The notes: generated by a model not told the origin, from the sequence alone. 64,000 bases of DNA from Flavimobilis massiliensis (GCF_900240335.1 NZ_LT964979.1:1364001-1428000), one strand, 5' to 3'. Positions 8,002 through 19,131 are shown, counted from the first letter of the stretch. A program made the numbers and translations.

Positions 8002-8202
8002 ATGGCACCCCGGTTCATTACCCTCGCCGACGTCGCGACCGAGCTCGCGATCAGCGCCGACCAGGCGTACGCCCTCGTGCGGTCAGGCGAGCTCCCGGCG
8101 ATCCAGATCGGCGGCCGCGGCCAGTGGCGCATCGAGGTGGCGGAGCTCGACAAGTTCGTCGCCCGCAAGTACCAGGAGACGAAGGCCCGCATCCAGGGCT
8201 GA
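8002..8202 (+). CDS. Excisionase-family helix-turn-helix DNA-binding protein
   Basis: A 66-residue protein that is essentially one MerR/excisionase-type winged HTH (LADVATELAISADQAYALVR, then the wing IGGRGQWRI). Small BldC-like regulators of this class are common in actinobacteria and are not limited to phage. It diverges from the SAF-Ssd operon, which may be its target; this is inference. The ATG at 8002 is preferred over an in-frame TTG at 7990. Confidence 0.8.
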   Translation: MAPRFITLADVATELAISADQAYALVRSGELPAIQIGGRGQWRIEVAELDKFVARKYQETKARIQG

Positions 8203-8237
8203 ACGCCCCGCGCGGCGAGGCGCCGGGCCCGGGGCGT
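8203..8237. terminator. Hairpin between convergent genes
   Basis: ACGCCCCG (8203-8210) pairs with CGGGGCGT (8230-8237), with further GC pairing inside. It begins right after the HTH stop codon and lies between that gene and the convergent 8278-8826 gene, so it may serve both. There is no T-tract. Confidence 0.5.
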
Positions 8238-8277
8238 CACGTCCGGCACCCCGCCCGGCGTCTCGACGCGTACCCGC

Positions 8278-8826
8278 TCAGCGCACCTGGTCCGCGACGA
8301 GCACCACTGCGCCGACGGGGACGACCGTCCTCAGCGCACCGTCCGGACCGCCGCGCTCGCCCCACGCAGGGGCCGCGACGAGATCGAGGTGGTCGGCGCC
8401 GACCCGCTCGACGCGCCCCGCGAGGGACGTGTGGCGCGTGCGCACGTGGACGACCGTCCGGTCGCGCGCGAGCCCCCGCAGGACGTGCCCAAGCGAGAGG
8501 CGTGAGGCAACGCCGTCGACGGGTCCCGCCGCTCCCGGGCCGAGGCCCCGAACATGGTCGACGGCGTGGAGCGGGACGACGACCTGGTGCCCCGCGACGC
8601 TGAGGAGCACCCACTCGCGAGCGACGTCCTCGACGCGTCCTGTCACGGGGTCGCCCGCGCACACATGGAGGGTGACCTCGTGCCCTGCGGCACTGCGCAG
8701 CCGGTCGACGAGTGTCGAGTCGCCAGCGAAGGCGCGCGTGAGTTCGGCGACGTCGGCGTCGCGGACGGCACGGTCGTCGGCGTCGAGCTGGGCGGAGAGG
8801 TCGGCGATGAGGTGCGTCCAACGCAT
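8278..8826 (-). CDS. Conserved actinobacterial protein of unknown function
   Basis: A 182-residue soluble protein starting MRWTHLIADLSAQLDA. An N-terminal helical region (1-45) is followed by two beta-rich stretches with Sm/LSm-like spacing (GHEVTLHVCAGDPVTGRVEDV; then TVVHVRTRHTSLAGRVERVG). Similar proteins are widespread in actinobacteria, and some carry doubtful regulator annotations. It converges on the HTH gene. Its ATG follows a TAGCGT hexamer by 6 nt, so it is probably leaderless. I assign no function. Confidence 0.7.
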   Translation of the reverse strand: MRWTHLIADLSAQLDADDRAVRDADVAELTRAFAGDSTLVDRLRSAAGHEVTLHVCAGDPVTGRVEDVAREWVLLSVAGHQVVVPLHAVDHVRGLGPGAAGPVDGVASRLSLGHVLRGLARDRTVVHVRTRHTSLAGRVERVGADHLDLVAAPAWGERGGPDGALRTVVPVGAVVLVADQVR

Positions 8827-8832
8827 GAGGCC

Positions 8833-8838
8833 ACGCTA
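8833..8838 (-). promoter_or_regulatory. -10 hexamer, leaderless gene
   Basis: TAGCGT on the minus strand ends 6 nt before the ATG at 8826. No Shine-Dalgarno sequence separates them. Confidence 0.55.
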
Positions 8839-8885
8839 GCGAGGACCTCACGGATACGCGCGTCGTCCACATCGCGGCGTTCGAG

Positions 8886-8914
8886 TGGACAGGTCGACCA
8901 ACCCGGTGTTCGAT
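8886..8914 (+). promoter_or_regulatory. Promoter of the LysM gene
   Basis: TGGACA (8886-8891), a 17-nt spacer and TTCGAT (8909-8914), then 6 nt to the ATG at 8921. The -35 matches five of six consensus bases; the -10 lacks the usual second-position A. The geometry predicts a leaderless mRNA. Confidence 0.5.
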
Positions 8915-8920
8915 CAACGC

Positions 8921-9703
8921 ATGCCGACGCCCACCAAACAGCATCAAACAGCATCGCTGCCCACCGAAATACGCCGTGGCGGACGGTCGGCGCTCGCCGC
9001 CGTGCGGGCAATCGTCATCGCGGCCGTCCTGCTCGCCGTCGCGGCCGGCCTCGCCCTCTCGGTCGTCCACGCGCTCCGCGCGGGCACTGACACGGACCCG
9101 AGCGCAGTCGTCCGCGCAGCCGTCGGTGCCCTCGGCGCGCTCGTCGCCGTCCGGTCGGCGTTCTGGTCGTGCGTCGCAGCGTTCGTGTGCCTCGCCGAGG
9201 GCGCGGGACGCACCGCACGCCGGGCCGAGCGCGCGCTGCGCTCCCGAGCTCCCTTCCTCGCCCGGAAGCTCCTCGTCGGGACCGTCGGAGCGACGCTCGT
9301 CCTCGCTCCCCTGCCGGCCTCCGCCGTTGTCACCGCCCCCGACGTCGCCGCACCAGCCCACGTCGCGGCGGACGCGCGGATCCTCCCCGGCCAGGTCCTC
9401 GCCTGGCCTGTCACGACCGAACCACCCGCGTCGCGCACGACGCGGGGCGCCCCGGACGAGGCCGCCCGCACGGTCGTCGTCCGCCACGGGGACACCCTCT
9501 GGGGTCTCACCGCCGCGGCGCTGCCCGACGCCTCGCCCGCGGATCTCGTCGCCGCCTGGCCCGTCCTCCACCGGCTCAACCACGACGCCGTCGGCGACGA
9601 CCCACGTCAGCTCCAGCCGGGCACCCGGCTGCACCTCCCGGCCGTCGACGACGACGGCCGTGCCTTCCTCACGACCGACCTCGACCGACCGGAGACACGA
9701 TGA
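8921..9703 (+). CDS. LysM domain membrane protein
   Basis: A 260-residue protein with three hydrophobic segments (about 26-48, 63-92 and 113-137) and an outside C-terminal LysM domain (about 188-245: VVVRHGDTLWGLTAAALP ... LQPGTRLHLP). LysM domains bind peptidoglycan, so this is a membrane-tethered wall-binding protein. The last 4 bp overlap the next gene (ATGA), indicating translational coupling with the Rv3235-like protein. No hydrolase domain is present. Confidence 0.85.
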   Translation: MPTPTKQHQTASLPTEIRRGGRSALAAVRAIVIAAVLLAVAAGLALSVVHALRAGTDTDPSAVVRAAVGALGALVAVRSAFWSCVAAFVCLAEGAGRTARRAERALRSRAPFLARKLLVGTVGATLVLAPLPASAVVTAPDVAAPAHVAADARILPGQVLAWPVTTEPPASRTTRGAPDEAARTVVVRHGDTLWGLTAAALPDASPADLVAAWPVLHRLNHDAVGDDPRQLQPGTRLHLPAVDDDGRAFLTTDLDRPETR

Positions 9704-10230
9704 CGACCACGCTCAGCCCCGCCCGCCACGCACGGCCGCACGTCACCCACGCCGATCCCTCACCCCGGGGCCGTCCCACCACGACCGCCCGGGCGTCGAG
9801 GAACCACGCCGAGCCGCTGTCCGCGACGGCCGCGCCACGGGTACGGACGCCGAGCGCTCTCCGCGAGGCCGTCCCCGCGCACGTCGCAGGGCGCGACGCA
9901 GGACGCCCGAGCGACCCGACCGCACTCGCGTGCGCGATCGCCCAGGCTGTCGTCGAGGCGTTGCGCGGGGTGCGGCCGCTCGCCCAGCTCACGCGTTGGC
10001 TCGCCCCCGAGATCTACGCCGTCGTCACCCGACGGTGCGAGGTCACGCTCGCCGCCGGCCCGTACCCCACGCGGCCCGCACGGGTCCGTCGGGCACGGGT
10101 GCACCGCGTCGACGACAGGACGGCCGAGGCGACCGTCGTCGTCGAGGACCTCGACCGCGTCCGGGCCGCGGCCCTGCGCCTCGAGCACGTCCGGGGCGCC
10201 TGGCGGGTCACGGCGCTCGTGCTGGGGTGA
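9700..10230 (+). CDS. Rv3235 family protein
   Basis: A 176-residue protein with a disordered basic N-terminal third and a C-terminal domain (about 75-176: ACAIAQAVVEALRGVRPLAQLTRWLAPEIYAVV ... RVTALVLG) matching the actinobacterial Rv3235-like family usually found near secA. Function unknown. The ATG overlaps the LysM gene stop, and a strong terminator follows 31 bp downstream. The upstream frame lies inside the LysM gene and is not coding. Confidence 0.8.
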   Translation: MTTTLSPARHARPHVTHADPSPRGRPTTTARASRNHAEPLSATAAPRVRTPSALREAVPAHVAGRDAGRPSDPTALACAIAQAVVEALRGVRPLAQLTRWLAPEIYAVVTRRCEVTLAAGPYPTRPARVRRARVHRVDDRTAEATVVVEDLDRVRAAALRLEHVRGAWRVTALVLG

Positions 10231-10261
10231 GGCATGCTCACCACGTCACCTGGCGCAGGAA

Positions 10262-10295
10262 GGCCCCGCCGCCCCCGTGACGGGGCGGCGGGGCC
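10262..10295. terminator. Bidirectional GC-rich terminator hairpin
   Basis: GGCCCCGCCGCCCC (10262-10275) pairs perfectly over 14 bp with GGGGCGGCGGGGCC (10282-10295) around a 6-nt loop. It separates the Rv3235-like gene (plus) from the Ig-like gene (minus). Confidence 0.8.
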
Positions 10296-10333
10296 GGGCG
10301 CGCGGATCGCACACCCCTGCACACGACCGCAGG

Positions 10334-11179
10334 TCAGCGCATACGCACGACCGTCGGCTTCTTCGACACCGACACCTTGACCTTGAGCGTGCGCTCAGCC
10401 ACGCGCTTGCTGCCCGGAAGCCGAACGCTCAGCGTGTGCCTGCCCGCGGGCAGGCTCGTGAGCCTCACCCGGGCGACACCCTTGACGACCTTCGCCCGCC
10501 CGATCGTGCGGCCCTTGACCGACACCGTCACGGACGCCTTCGACGGCAGGCCCGGAGCCGCGACGCGGACGACGAGACGGTTCGACCGGACCGACGCCGA
10601 CATCGACGGGCGTGCCTTCGTGACGACGAGCCGGACCGTGGCCGAACGTCCCGACACGGTCGAGCTCGACCCGCCGTACACCGCGCGGAGCGTGTGCGTC
10701 CCGACCGCAAGGTTCTTCGGCAGCTTCACTGTCACCTGGCCGGTCCGGCCGCTGACGACGAGGCGTCCCGTCGCGATGCGGCGCGAGCCGTCGTAGAGGC
10801 TCACGATCCCCGACGGGGCCGCCGTCGCACCGACGACGCGGATCTTCGCGTTCGTCGTCGAGCCGTAGCCGAGGCGCGTCCGTGAGAGCGAGAGCGACAC
10901 CGAGACCTTCGACGGCGCCGTCGTCGGCGGCGCCGTGATCGGAGGTGCGGTCGTCGGAGATGCGGTGGTCGGAGGAACCGTCGTCGGCTCCGACGTCGGT
11001 TCAGCGCCGACGACGACCCGCACCGTCGTGCTCGGTGCGGTCGCCGTGTTCGTCGGCACGGCGGCCGTCGCCTGGACCACGAGGTCCTGCGCACCGGACG
11101 TGCGCGCGTCGAAGCCCGTCACCGTGAACTCGTCCGCCGCGAGCGGGCGCGCACCACCCGCCGCAAGCGTGCCCGTCAC
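10334..11179 (-). CDS. Ig-like domain protein, apparently N-terminally truncated
   Basis: The 281-residue product starts in the middle of a bacterial Ig-like (group 3 type) strand pattern (ADEFTVTGFDARTSGAQDLV). It then has a Pro/Thr-rich linker (about 62-90, repeats of TTAPP), a Big_3_5-like domain (about 92-186) and a final beta domain (about 190-281). There is no signal peptide, although this architecture is normally secreted, so the original 5' end is probably lost. A GAGGAG 8 nt before the GTG at 11179 means the remnant could still be translated. An in-frame stop occurs at 11192-11194. It could be a pseudogene. Confidence 0.6.
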   Translation of the reverse strand: MTGTLAAGGARPLAADEFTVTGFDARTSGAQDLVVQATAAVPTNTATAPSTTVRVVVGAEPTSEPTTVPPTTASPTTAPPITAPPTTAPSKVSVSLSLSRTRLGYGSTTNAKIRVVGATAAPSGIVSLYDGSRRIATGRLVVSGRTGQVTVKLPKNLAVGTHTLRAVYGGSSSTVSGRSATVRLVVTKARPSMSASVRSNRLVVRVAAPGLPSKASVTVSVKGRTIGRAKVVKGVARVRLTSLPAGRHTLSVRLPGSKRVAERTLKVKVSVSKKPTVVRMR

Positions 11180-11290
11180 ACACTGCGCTCCTCACAAGCG
11201 TTGGCAGAGTTCCGTCACAGGACCGTGACCACACTCCCATTGACTGTGACCGTGCGCAGCCGAATGCTCGCGGGCACAGGAGGGACGACG

Positions 11291-11333
11291 AAGGGGCGGG
11301 GGGCCCGGGCATCGACCGGGCACCCCGCCCCTT
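11291..11333 (-). terminator. secA terminator hairpin
   Basis: AAGGGGCGGGGGGCCCGG (11291-11308) pairs with 11316-11333 over 18 bp with one mismatch around a 7-nt loop, 29 nt past the secA stop codon. Confidence 0.8.
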
Positions 11334-11361
11334 CACCACGCCGGGTCCCCCTGGCGCATGG

Positions 11362-14124
<2,763 letters not shown>

Positions 14125-14224
14125 GCGCCACTCCCGAATCGTTGAGGTTGAGACCGTCACCCTGAACGACGACGGCATACTCGCCCATCCTATGCGCGGA
14201 CGTGCCTCCCAGGTCACACCTGTG

Positions 14225-15481
14225 TCACGGCGCTACGCGCAGAGCGGACACGAGATCGCCGCGCGCGTCCTCCGGGACGACGACGCGCTCCGCCCCGAGC
14301 CACGCCCCAAGCCGGGCGAGCTCCGCGTGCACGACACCGGGCAGGTCCGCCACCGGACGCTCCCGGGCCCCCGGCGCACGCCCCGGCTCGTGGAACGCCC
14401 CGAGGACCTCGACCGCCCCCGCACGGCGGTCGAGCCGCAGGTCGAGGCGCGCGACGAACCTGTCCCCCACGAGCAGCGGAAGCGCGTAGTACCCGAACGT
14501 GCGCCGCGCCGCAGGCGTGTAGATCTCGATGCGGTACGTCACCCCGAAGAGGGCCTCAAGCCGTGGCCGGAACCACACGAGCGGGTCGAATGGGCTCACG
14601 AGCGTCGACGCCCTCGCGCTCCCGGGCAGCGTCGCGTCCCGGTGGAGATACGTCGGGGCGTCCCAGCCGCGCACGGTCACGGGTCGCAGCGTGCCGTCGG
14701 CGACGAGCTCCGCGAACGCCGCGTCGACGAGAGGTCCGCGCAGTCGGAAGTAGTCGCGGAAGCAGGCCGCGGTGCCGACGCCGTGGGCACGCGCACCGAT
14801 CTCGAGGAGGCCACGCACGCACGTCGCGTCGTCCGGCTCCGCCGCGAGGACCTCGGCCGGCAGGACCCGCGACGGCAGGTCGTAGAGGCGCTCGAACGTC
14901 GGTGTCCGTCCCGCGACCGCGACCCCTCCGGTCGTGAGGAGCAGCTCGAGGCAGCGCTTCGCGACCGACCAGTTCCAGCCCCACTCGGTTCGCGCGCCCC
15001 GCGGGTGCTCGTGCTCGATGGCCGCCTGCACGCCGGCCGCCGTCACCGGGCCAAGCTCGCCGACGAGCTCGAGCACCCGCGTGACGACCTCCGGGTGCGT
15101 CCGTGCGACGGACGAGATGCCGCCCCACGCGTACTCCTCGGCGCGGCGACGCCGGACCGCGAGCAACGGGTACGTGCTCACCGGCACGATCGAGGCCTCG
15201 TGCGCCCACGTCTCGACGAGCCGACGCGGACCGCGGCCCGACGCCCGCTCGAGCGCAGCGACGTCGTACGCCCCGTGACGCGAGTACGTCGGCACGAGGT
15301 GGGCGCGCGCGAGCACCTGGATCGAGTCGATCTGCAGAAGACCCCGGCTCGCGACGGAACGCGCGAGCGCGGCGGGCCCGAGGCCGGGCGTCGCGACGAC
15401 GCTCGGCCGGTGCAGGCCCTGCGCGCCGAGCGCGACACGACGGGCCTCGCCGAGGGAGAGCATCTCGCGGGTGATCGCCAT
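14225..15481 (-). CDS. YcaQ-type winged-helix DNA glycosylase (interstrand crosslink repair family)
   Basis: A 418-residue member of the HTH_42 / YcaQ / AlkX family. YcaQ unhooks DNA interstrand crosslinks; its catalytic QxD motif appears here as Q50-I-D52 in RGLLQIDSIQVLARAH. The conserved ETWAHEASIVP, WGWNWSVAKRCLELLL and GYYALPLLVGDRFVARLDL blocks follow. It lies between secA and hpf on the same strand but is set off from hpf by a strong hairpin. Substrate in this organism is unproven. Confidence 0.85.
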   Translation of the reverse strand: MAITREMLSLGEARRVALGAQGLHRPSVVATPGLGPAALARSVASRGLLQIDSIQVLARAHLVPTYSRHGAYDVAALERASGRGPRRLVETWAHEASIVPVSTYPLLAVRRRRAEEYAWGGISSVARTHPEVVTRVLELVGELGPVTAAGVQAAIEHEHPRGARTEWGWNWSVAKRCLELLLTTGGVAVAGRTPTFERLYDLPSRVLPAEVLAAEPDDATCVRGLLEIGARAHGVGTAACFRDYFRLRGPLVDAAFAELVADGTLRPVTVRGWDAPTYLHRDATLPGSARASTLVSPFDPLVWFRPRLEALFGVTYRIEIYTPAARRTFGYYALPLLVGDRFVARLDLRLDRRAGAVEVLGAFHEPGRAPGARERPVADLPGVVHAELARLGAWLGAERVVVPEDARGDLVSALRVAP

Positions 15482-15556
15482 GCCCCGATCGAACCACGTG
15501 CCGCCGACATCGCCACAGCGGGCACGTAGGGGTGCACGACCCCCGCCCGACGAGGG

Positions 15557-15587
15557 CGAGGCCCCGGTCCGTGGGACCGGGGCCTCG
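15557..15587 (-). terminator. hpf terminator hairpin
   Basis: CGAGGCCCCGGTCC (15557-15570) and its exact complement (15574-15587) form a 14-bp stem with a 3-nt loop, 23 nt beyond the hpf stop. Confidence 0.8.
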
Positions 15588-15610
15588 CTGTCGTGCGGTC
15601 GGGCCGGGTG

Positions 15611-16243
15611 TCAGTTTGCGGTGGCCTCGGCCTCGGTGACGTCGAGCTCGATGACGCCGTAGGACCAGCCCCGACGGTTGTAGACCGCCGAGGGGCGGCC
15701 GGTCGCCGAGTTGACGAAGAGGAAGAAGTCGTGACCGACGAGCTCCATCTCGTAGAGCGCGTCGTCGATCGTCATGGGACGCGCGGCGTGCACCTTCTGC
15801 CGGATGAGCACCGGAGAGTCGCCGAGCGTGGACTCCGAGACCTCGCCCGCGGCGAGCGGCGCGGCCGGAACCTCCGGCTCGGCCGGCGGCTCCGCGGAGT
15901 ACGGCCGGACGTCGACCGGCGGCGCCACCAAGTTGCCGCGGTGGTCCTTGCGGCGGTCACGCACCCTCCGAAGGCGCTCCATGAGCTTGGCGCTCGCAAG
16001 GTCCAGCGCCGCGTAGCGGTCGTCCGCCGCGGCCTCGGCCCGCACGACGGGTCCCCTGTCACGGACGGTGAGCTCGACCCGTTCCCGCACGTCGGCGAGC
16101 CTCGGGTTCTTCTCCTCCGTGACCTCGACCTCGATACGCTGCGCGCGCGGCGCGAGTTGCGAGACCTTGCTGAGCTTGTCCTCGACGTGTCGGCGGAAAC
16201 GTTCGGGCACCTCGGTGTGTCGGCCGACGATCGCGATCTCCAT
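15611..16243 (-). CDS. hpf: Ribosome hibernation-promoting factor, long form
   Basis: A 210-residue long-type HPF that dimerises 70S ribosomes into inactive 100S particles. The N-terminal beta-alpha domain (MEIAIVGRHTEVPERFRRHVEDKLSK) binds the 30S subunit. An Ala/Pro linker leads to the C-terminal dimerisation domain (about 150-205) with the signature MELVGHDFFLFVNSATGRPS and YNRRGWSYGVIEL. The ATG at 16243 is preceded by GGAGG 6 nt upstream. A leader of up to about 180 nt separates it from a possible promoter. Confidence 0.95.
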   Translation of the reverse strand: MEIAIVGRHTEVPERFRRHVEDKLSKVSQLAPRAQRIEVEVTEEKNPRLADVRERVELTVRDRGPVVRAEAAADDRYAALDLASAKLMERLRRVRDRRKDHRGNLVAPPVDVRPYSAEPPAEPEVPAAPLAAGEVSESTLGDSPVLIRQKVHAARPMTIDDALYEMELVGHDFFLFVNSATGRPSAVYNRRGWSYGVIELDVTEAEATAN

Positions 16244-16265
16244 GTGAGCCTCCGTTGTGGGCTGG

Positions 16266-16291
16266 CGAGCGCTCCCTCCGGAACGCTCGCG
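16266..16291 (-). other. Hairpin in the hpf leader
   Basis: GCGAGCG and CGCTCGC form a 7-bp stem around a 12-nt purine-rich loop (minus strand), 22 nt upstream of the hpf ATG and just before the Shine-Dalgarno. It could affect translation or message stability; no known riboswitch class fits. Confidence 0.35.
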
Positions 16292-16427
16292 GACTGTCGT
16301 CTGGGGGTGGGCCACCAGGGCCTCGAGGTCCGATCACCTCCTTGACGAGTCGTACGTCGCCCCACCCTCGTCCGGCTCCCGGGCACAGATGGTCCGGGGT
16401 GAGATCCAGGTGGGCTGGCTCACGTCG

Positions 16428-16433
16428 AGCCTA
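16428..16433 (-). promoter_or_regulatory. Possible -10 hexamer for hpf
   Basis: TAGGCT on the minus strand, about 185 nt before the hpf start, within the comF-hpf gap. It matches the hexamer seen at other starts here, but no -35 supports it. Confidence 0.3.
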
Positions 16434-16451
16434 TCCCGTCCGCCGCCGTGC

Positions 16452-17168
16452 TCACAGCACCTGGGTCCCTGGCGTTGCCGCGAGGACGACCGCCCCGAGC
16501 ACGCAGCGCCCCGCCGCGACGAGCGCGTCGTGCACCGCCGCGAGGGTCGCGCCCGTCGTGAGGACGTCATCGACGACGACGACGGGCGTCGACACGTCGC
16601 CCGCGCGGGCGACCAGCGCCCCTGCGAGGTTCCTGCCGCGTGCGTCGCGGCCGAGCCCCGCCTGGTCCCGCACCCACGCCCGACGCCGCAGCGCGCCCTC
16701 GTCGCACCGCGCGTCGACACCCCCGGCGCGCAGGCCCCGCACGAGACCCGCCGCGAGGACCTCGACGGGCACGCAGCCGCGGCGCAGCGTCGAGCGCGGC
16801 GACGACGGCACGGGCACGACCGCGACGGGGCCGGGCGTCGTGGCACGCACGACGCGCGCGAGCGCGCACCCCGCACGCTCCATAGCGTCCGCGAGCGCCG
16901 CGTCAACGTCCCGCCGTCCGCCGTCCTTCCAGGCGACGACGAGGCCGTGGACGGGTCCGCGCAGTGCCGCGAGCGCCCACACGGGCAGGGGCGGCAGCCC
17001 GTCCGTCCGGTCGAGCCGTGGCGCGCCCTGCTCGCAGCGGTGCGGACCTCCGAGCAGCGTGACGCATGCGGGGCAGAGCACGAGACCCCGGGCGCCGCAG
17101 CCCGCGCACGCGAGCGGGACGACGAGGTCGCCGAGCCGCGCCAAGGGTCGCCACCGGGCCTGGTCCAC
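16452..17168 (-). CDS. ComF family phosphoribosyltransferase-like protein
   Basis: A 238-residue ComF/GntX-type protein. An N-terminal zinc-ribbon (CAGCGARGLVLCPAC) is followed by a type I phosphoribosyltransferase fold with the PRPP loop VVVVDDVLTTGATL near residue 200. ComF helps DNA uptake in competent bacteria; in actinobacteria it sits after lpqB and its role is unproven. The GTG at 17168 has GAGG upstream and leaves 82 bp after lpqB. Confidence 0.85.
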   Translation of the reverse strand: MDQARWRPLARLGDLVVPLACAGCGARGLVLCPACVTLLGGPHRCEQGAPRLDRTDGLPPLPVWALAALRGPVHGLVVAWKDGGRRDVDAALADAMERAGCALARVVRATTPGPVAVVPVPSSPRSTLRRGCVPVEVLAAGLVRGLRAGGVDARCDEGALRRRAWVRDQAGLGRDARGRNLAGALVARAGDVSTPVVVVDDVLTTGATLAAVHDALVAAGRCVLGAVVLAATPGTQVL

Positions 17169-17250
17169 CCCGAGATCCTCACGTACGACGGCCGCCGGGA
17201 ACGCTGACCTGTGGACGCCCGGCCCGGTTCTCCGGCCTGGGGTCGACCGG

Positions 17251-19131
17251 TCAGCCCGGGTACGTGAGCCTGCGCACGCCCGAGACCACCGGCGTCCAGT
17301 TCGTGCCCGTCGCGCCGCGGCCGAAGACCTCGCCGTCCGACGTCTCGACGTACACCGCGCGCCGGCCACGCCCCGCCGTGAGCGCCACGGCACTATCGAC
17401 GGTCGACATCGTCTCGCTCGTCCCCCCGACCGGGACGACGTACGCCGCGAGATGCGCTCCCCCGGGCGGTGCGCCGAGGACGACGAGTGTCGACTCGTCG
17501 ACCCAGTCGACGTCCGTCACGGTCGTGAGGGACGCGCCGCCGCTCACCGGAGTCGTGAGCCCCGTCGGCGTCCCGTCCTCGGCGCGCACGACGCCCGCGA
17601 CGAAGACCCGCGCGCTCCCCGGCGCCCCGACGACGACCGCGACACGGGCCCCGTCGCGCGCGACGCGCAGCGCCACGACGCTCGTGTCCTCGAGCCACGG
17701 GGCCTCGAGCAGCAGCGGCTCGTCCGCTCCCGGCGTGAGGACCATGAGCGCTGGGCCGTGACCGCTTCCGGCCGTCCAGATGCGTCCCGTCCGGTCGACC
17801 GACGGCACGACGAGGTTCTTTCCCTCGACGAGCGACGTCGGCGGCGCCCCGTCGGTCGCGAGCCGGAGGATCCGCGACGTGCCCTCCCGCGCGACGAGGA
17901 CCGTACCGTCGGCCGACGAAGCGAGGCCCGTGACGTCGACGCCCTCGAGCGGCGCCACGCCCTCGACGGGCGCAAGCTCCCGACCCTCGAGCCGGACGAG
18001 GACCGAGTCCTCGGTCCTCAGTCCGATGGGCGGCCCTCCGGGCGACAGGTCGCGCTCGAGCTGCAGCGGCGACGCCCCCGTGAGTGGCACTCCGCCCACC
18101 CTGAGGTCCACGCCCGCCACGCCGAGCGGTCGGAGGGTCGCGTCGATCTGTGCGGCGAGGAGCGACCGCTGCCGTTCGTCCGCCGCGAGCACCTGCTGGC
18201 TGAGGTCGACCGTCACCCGGCCGGTCTCGTCCGGCCGCACGCCCTCGACGGAGAGCGTCGTCCCCTGCGGAGCACCCGAGACGACGACGTCACGCAGCAG
18301 CGTCGACGGCCCTGCGAGGAGAGACGAGATCGCGTAGGACGCGTGGTTCTCACGCGGGAACCAGCGCACCTCGGGAACGAGGAACGCGAGATCCGTCGTC
18401 GCGAAGTACACCGACGTCGACTCGTAGGCCGCGCGGAAGTTCGGCTGCGACACGAGCAGACCGTCCGGGACGGCGGCGATCCGCCACTCGCCCTCGGCGG
18501 TCCGCTCGAGCTCGACCTGGACGTCCTGGACCGCCTCGGGATCCGCCTCCGTGAGCCGGCCCGCCCCGTCGACGGACGCCGACACGCGGGCGTGCCCCGT
18601 GAGCGCGAGACGAGTCGACGTCGCGACGTCGAGCGTCGGCGTAGGGGACGGCACCTCCGTGCCGCCCTCGGTGCCGCCTCCGGTCCCCTCCCCGTCCGGC
18701 ACCGTCGCGGCGCCCGAGCGCGACGGCTCGTCCGCTGCCGCGCCGGAGTCCTGCCCCTCGGCCGTGTTCGGGCTCGGGCTCGGGACATCGTGCGGGTCGT
18801 CGAACGCGAGATCACCCGCATAGACGGTGATGCCCGTGCGGGGGTCCCACGCGTCGACGGCCGCAGGCGTGAGGAACGCCCGCGCGGTCTCGAAGCGGTC
18901 GACCGCGCCGGCGGCCTGCGCCGTGACGAACCCGCGGACGATCTGCTCGGGCGACGCGCCAGCGACCGGCCCGTCGATGATGAGGTAGATGGGGTCCTGC
19001 CCGTCGACCGCGTCGGCCGCGCCACGCGTGACCGGCCCCGCGGTCGGGAGCGACACGCACCCGGCCAGGGCCGCGGCTGCGAGCGCCGCCACCGCCGTGG
19101 TGCGGGCACGCTGCGCTCTCGACGCCGTCAT
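17251..19131 (-). CDS. lpqB: Lipoprotein LpqB
   Basis: A 626-residue lipoprotein encoded with MtrAB. The signal peptide ends in the lipobox LAGC (22-25), so Cys25 is lipidated. A GerMN-type domain lies in the first half (about 190-330) and a beta-propeller-like C-terminal half follows. In mycobacteria LpqB interacts with the MtrB sensor outside the membrane and tunes MtrA activity. Its ATG overlaps the mtrB stop by 4 bp. The Ser/Glu/Gly-rich stretch around 112-160 is low complexity. Confidence 0.93.
   Translation of the reverse strand: MTASRAQRARTTAVAALAAAALAGCVSLPTAGPVTRGAADAVDGQDPIYLIIDGPVAGASPEQIVRGFVTAQAAGAVDRFETARAFLTPAAVDAWDPRTGITVYAGDLAFDDPHDVPSPSPNTAEGQDSGAAADEPSRSGAATVPDGEGTGGGTEGGTEVPSPTPTLDVATSTRLALTGHARVSASVDGAGRLTEADPEAVQDVQVELERTAEGEWRIAAVPDGLLVSQPNFRAAYESTSVYFATTDLAFLVPEVRWFPRENHASYAISSLLAGPSTLLRDVVVSGAPQGTTLSVEGVRPDETGRVTVDLSQQVLAADERQRSLLAAQIDATLRPLGVAGVDLRVGGVPLTGASPLQLERDLSPGGPPIGLRTEDSVLVRLEGRELAPVEGVAPLEGVDVTGLASSADGTVLVAREGTSRILRLATDGAPPTSLVEGKNLVVPSVDRTGRIWTAGSGHGPALMVLTPGADEPLLLEAPWLEDTSVVALRVARDGARVAVVVGAPGSARVFVAGVVRAEDGTPTGLTTPVSGGASLTTVTDVDWVDESTLVVLGAPPGGAHLAAYVVPVGGTSETMSTVDSAVALTAGRGRRAVYVETSDGEVFGRGATGTNWTPVVSGVRRLTYPG

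Noticed and set aside
8002..8202. Excisionase-like gene as sign of a prophage
   Set aside because: No integrase, attachment repeats or phage genes nearby; neighbours are core actinobacterial genes.
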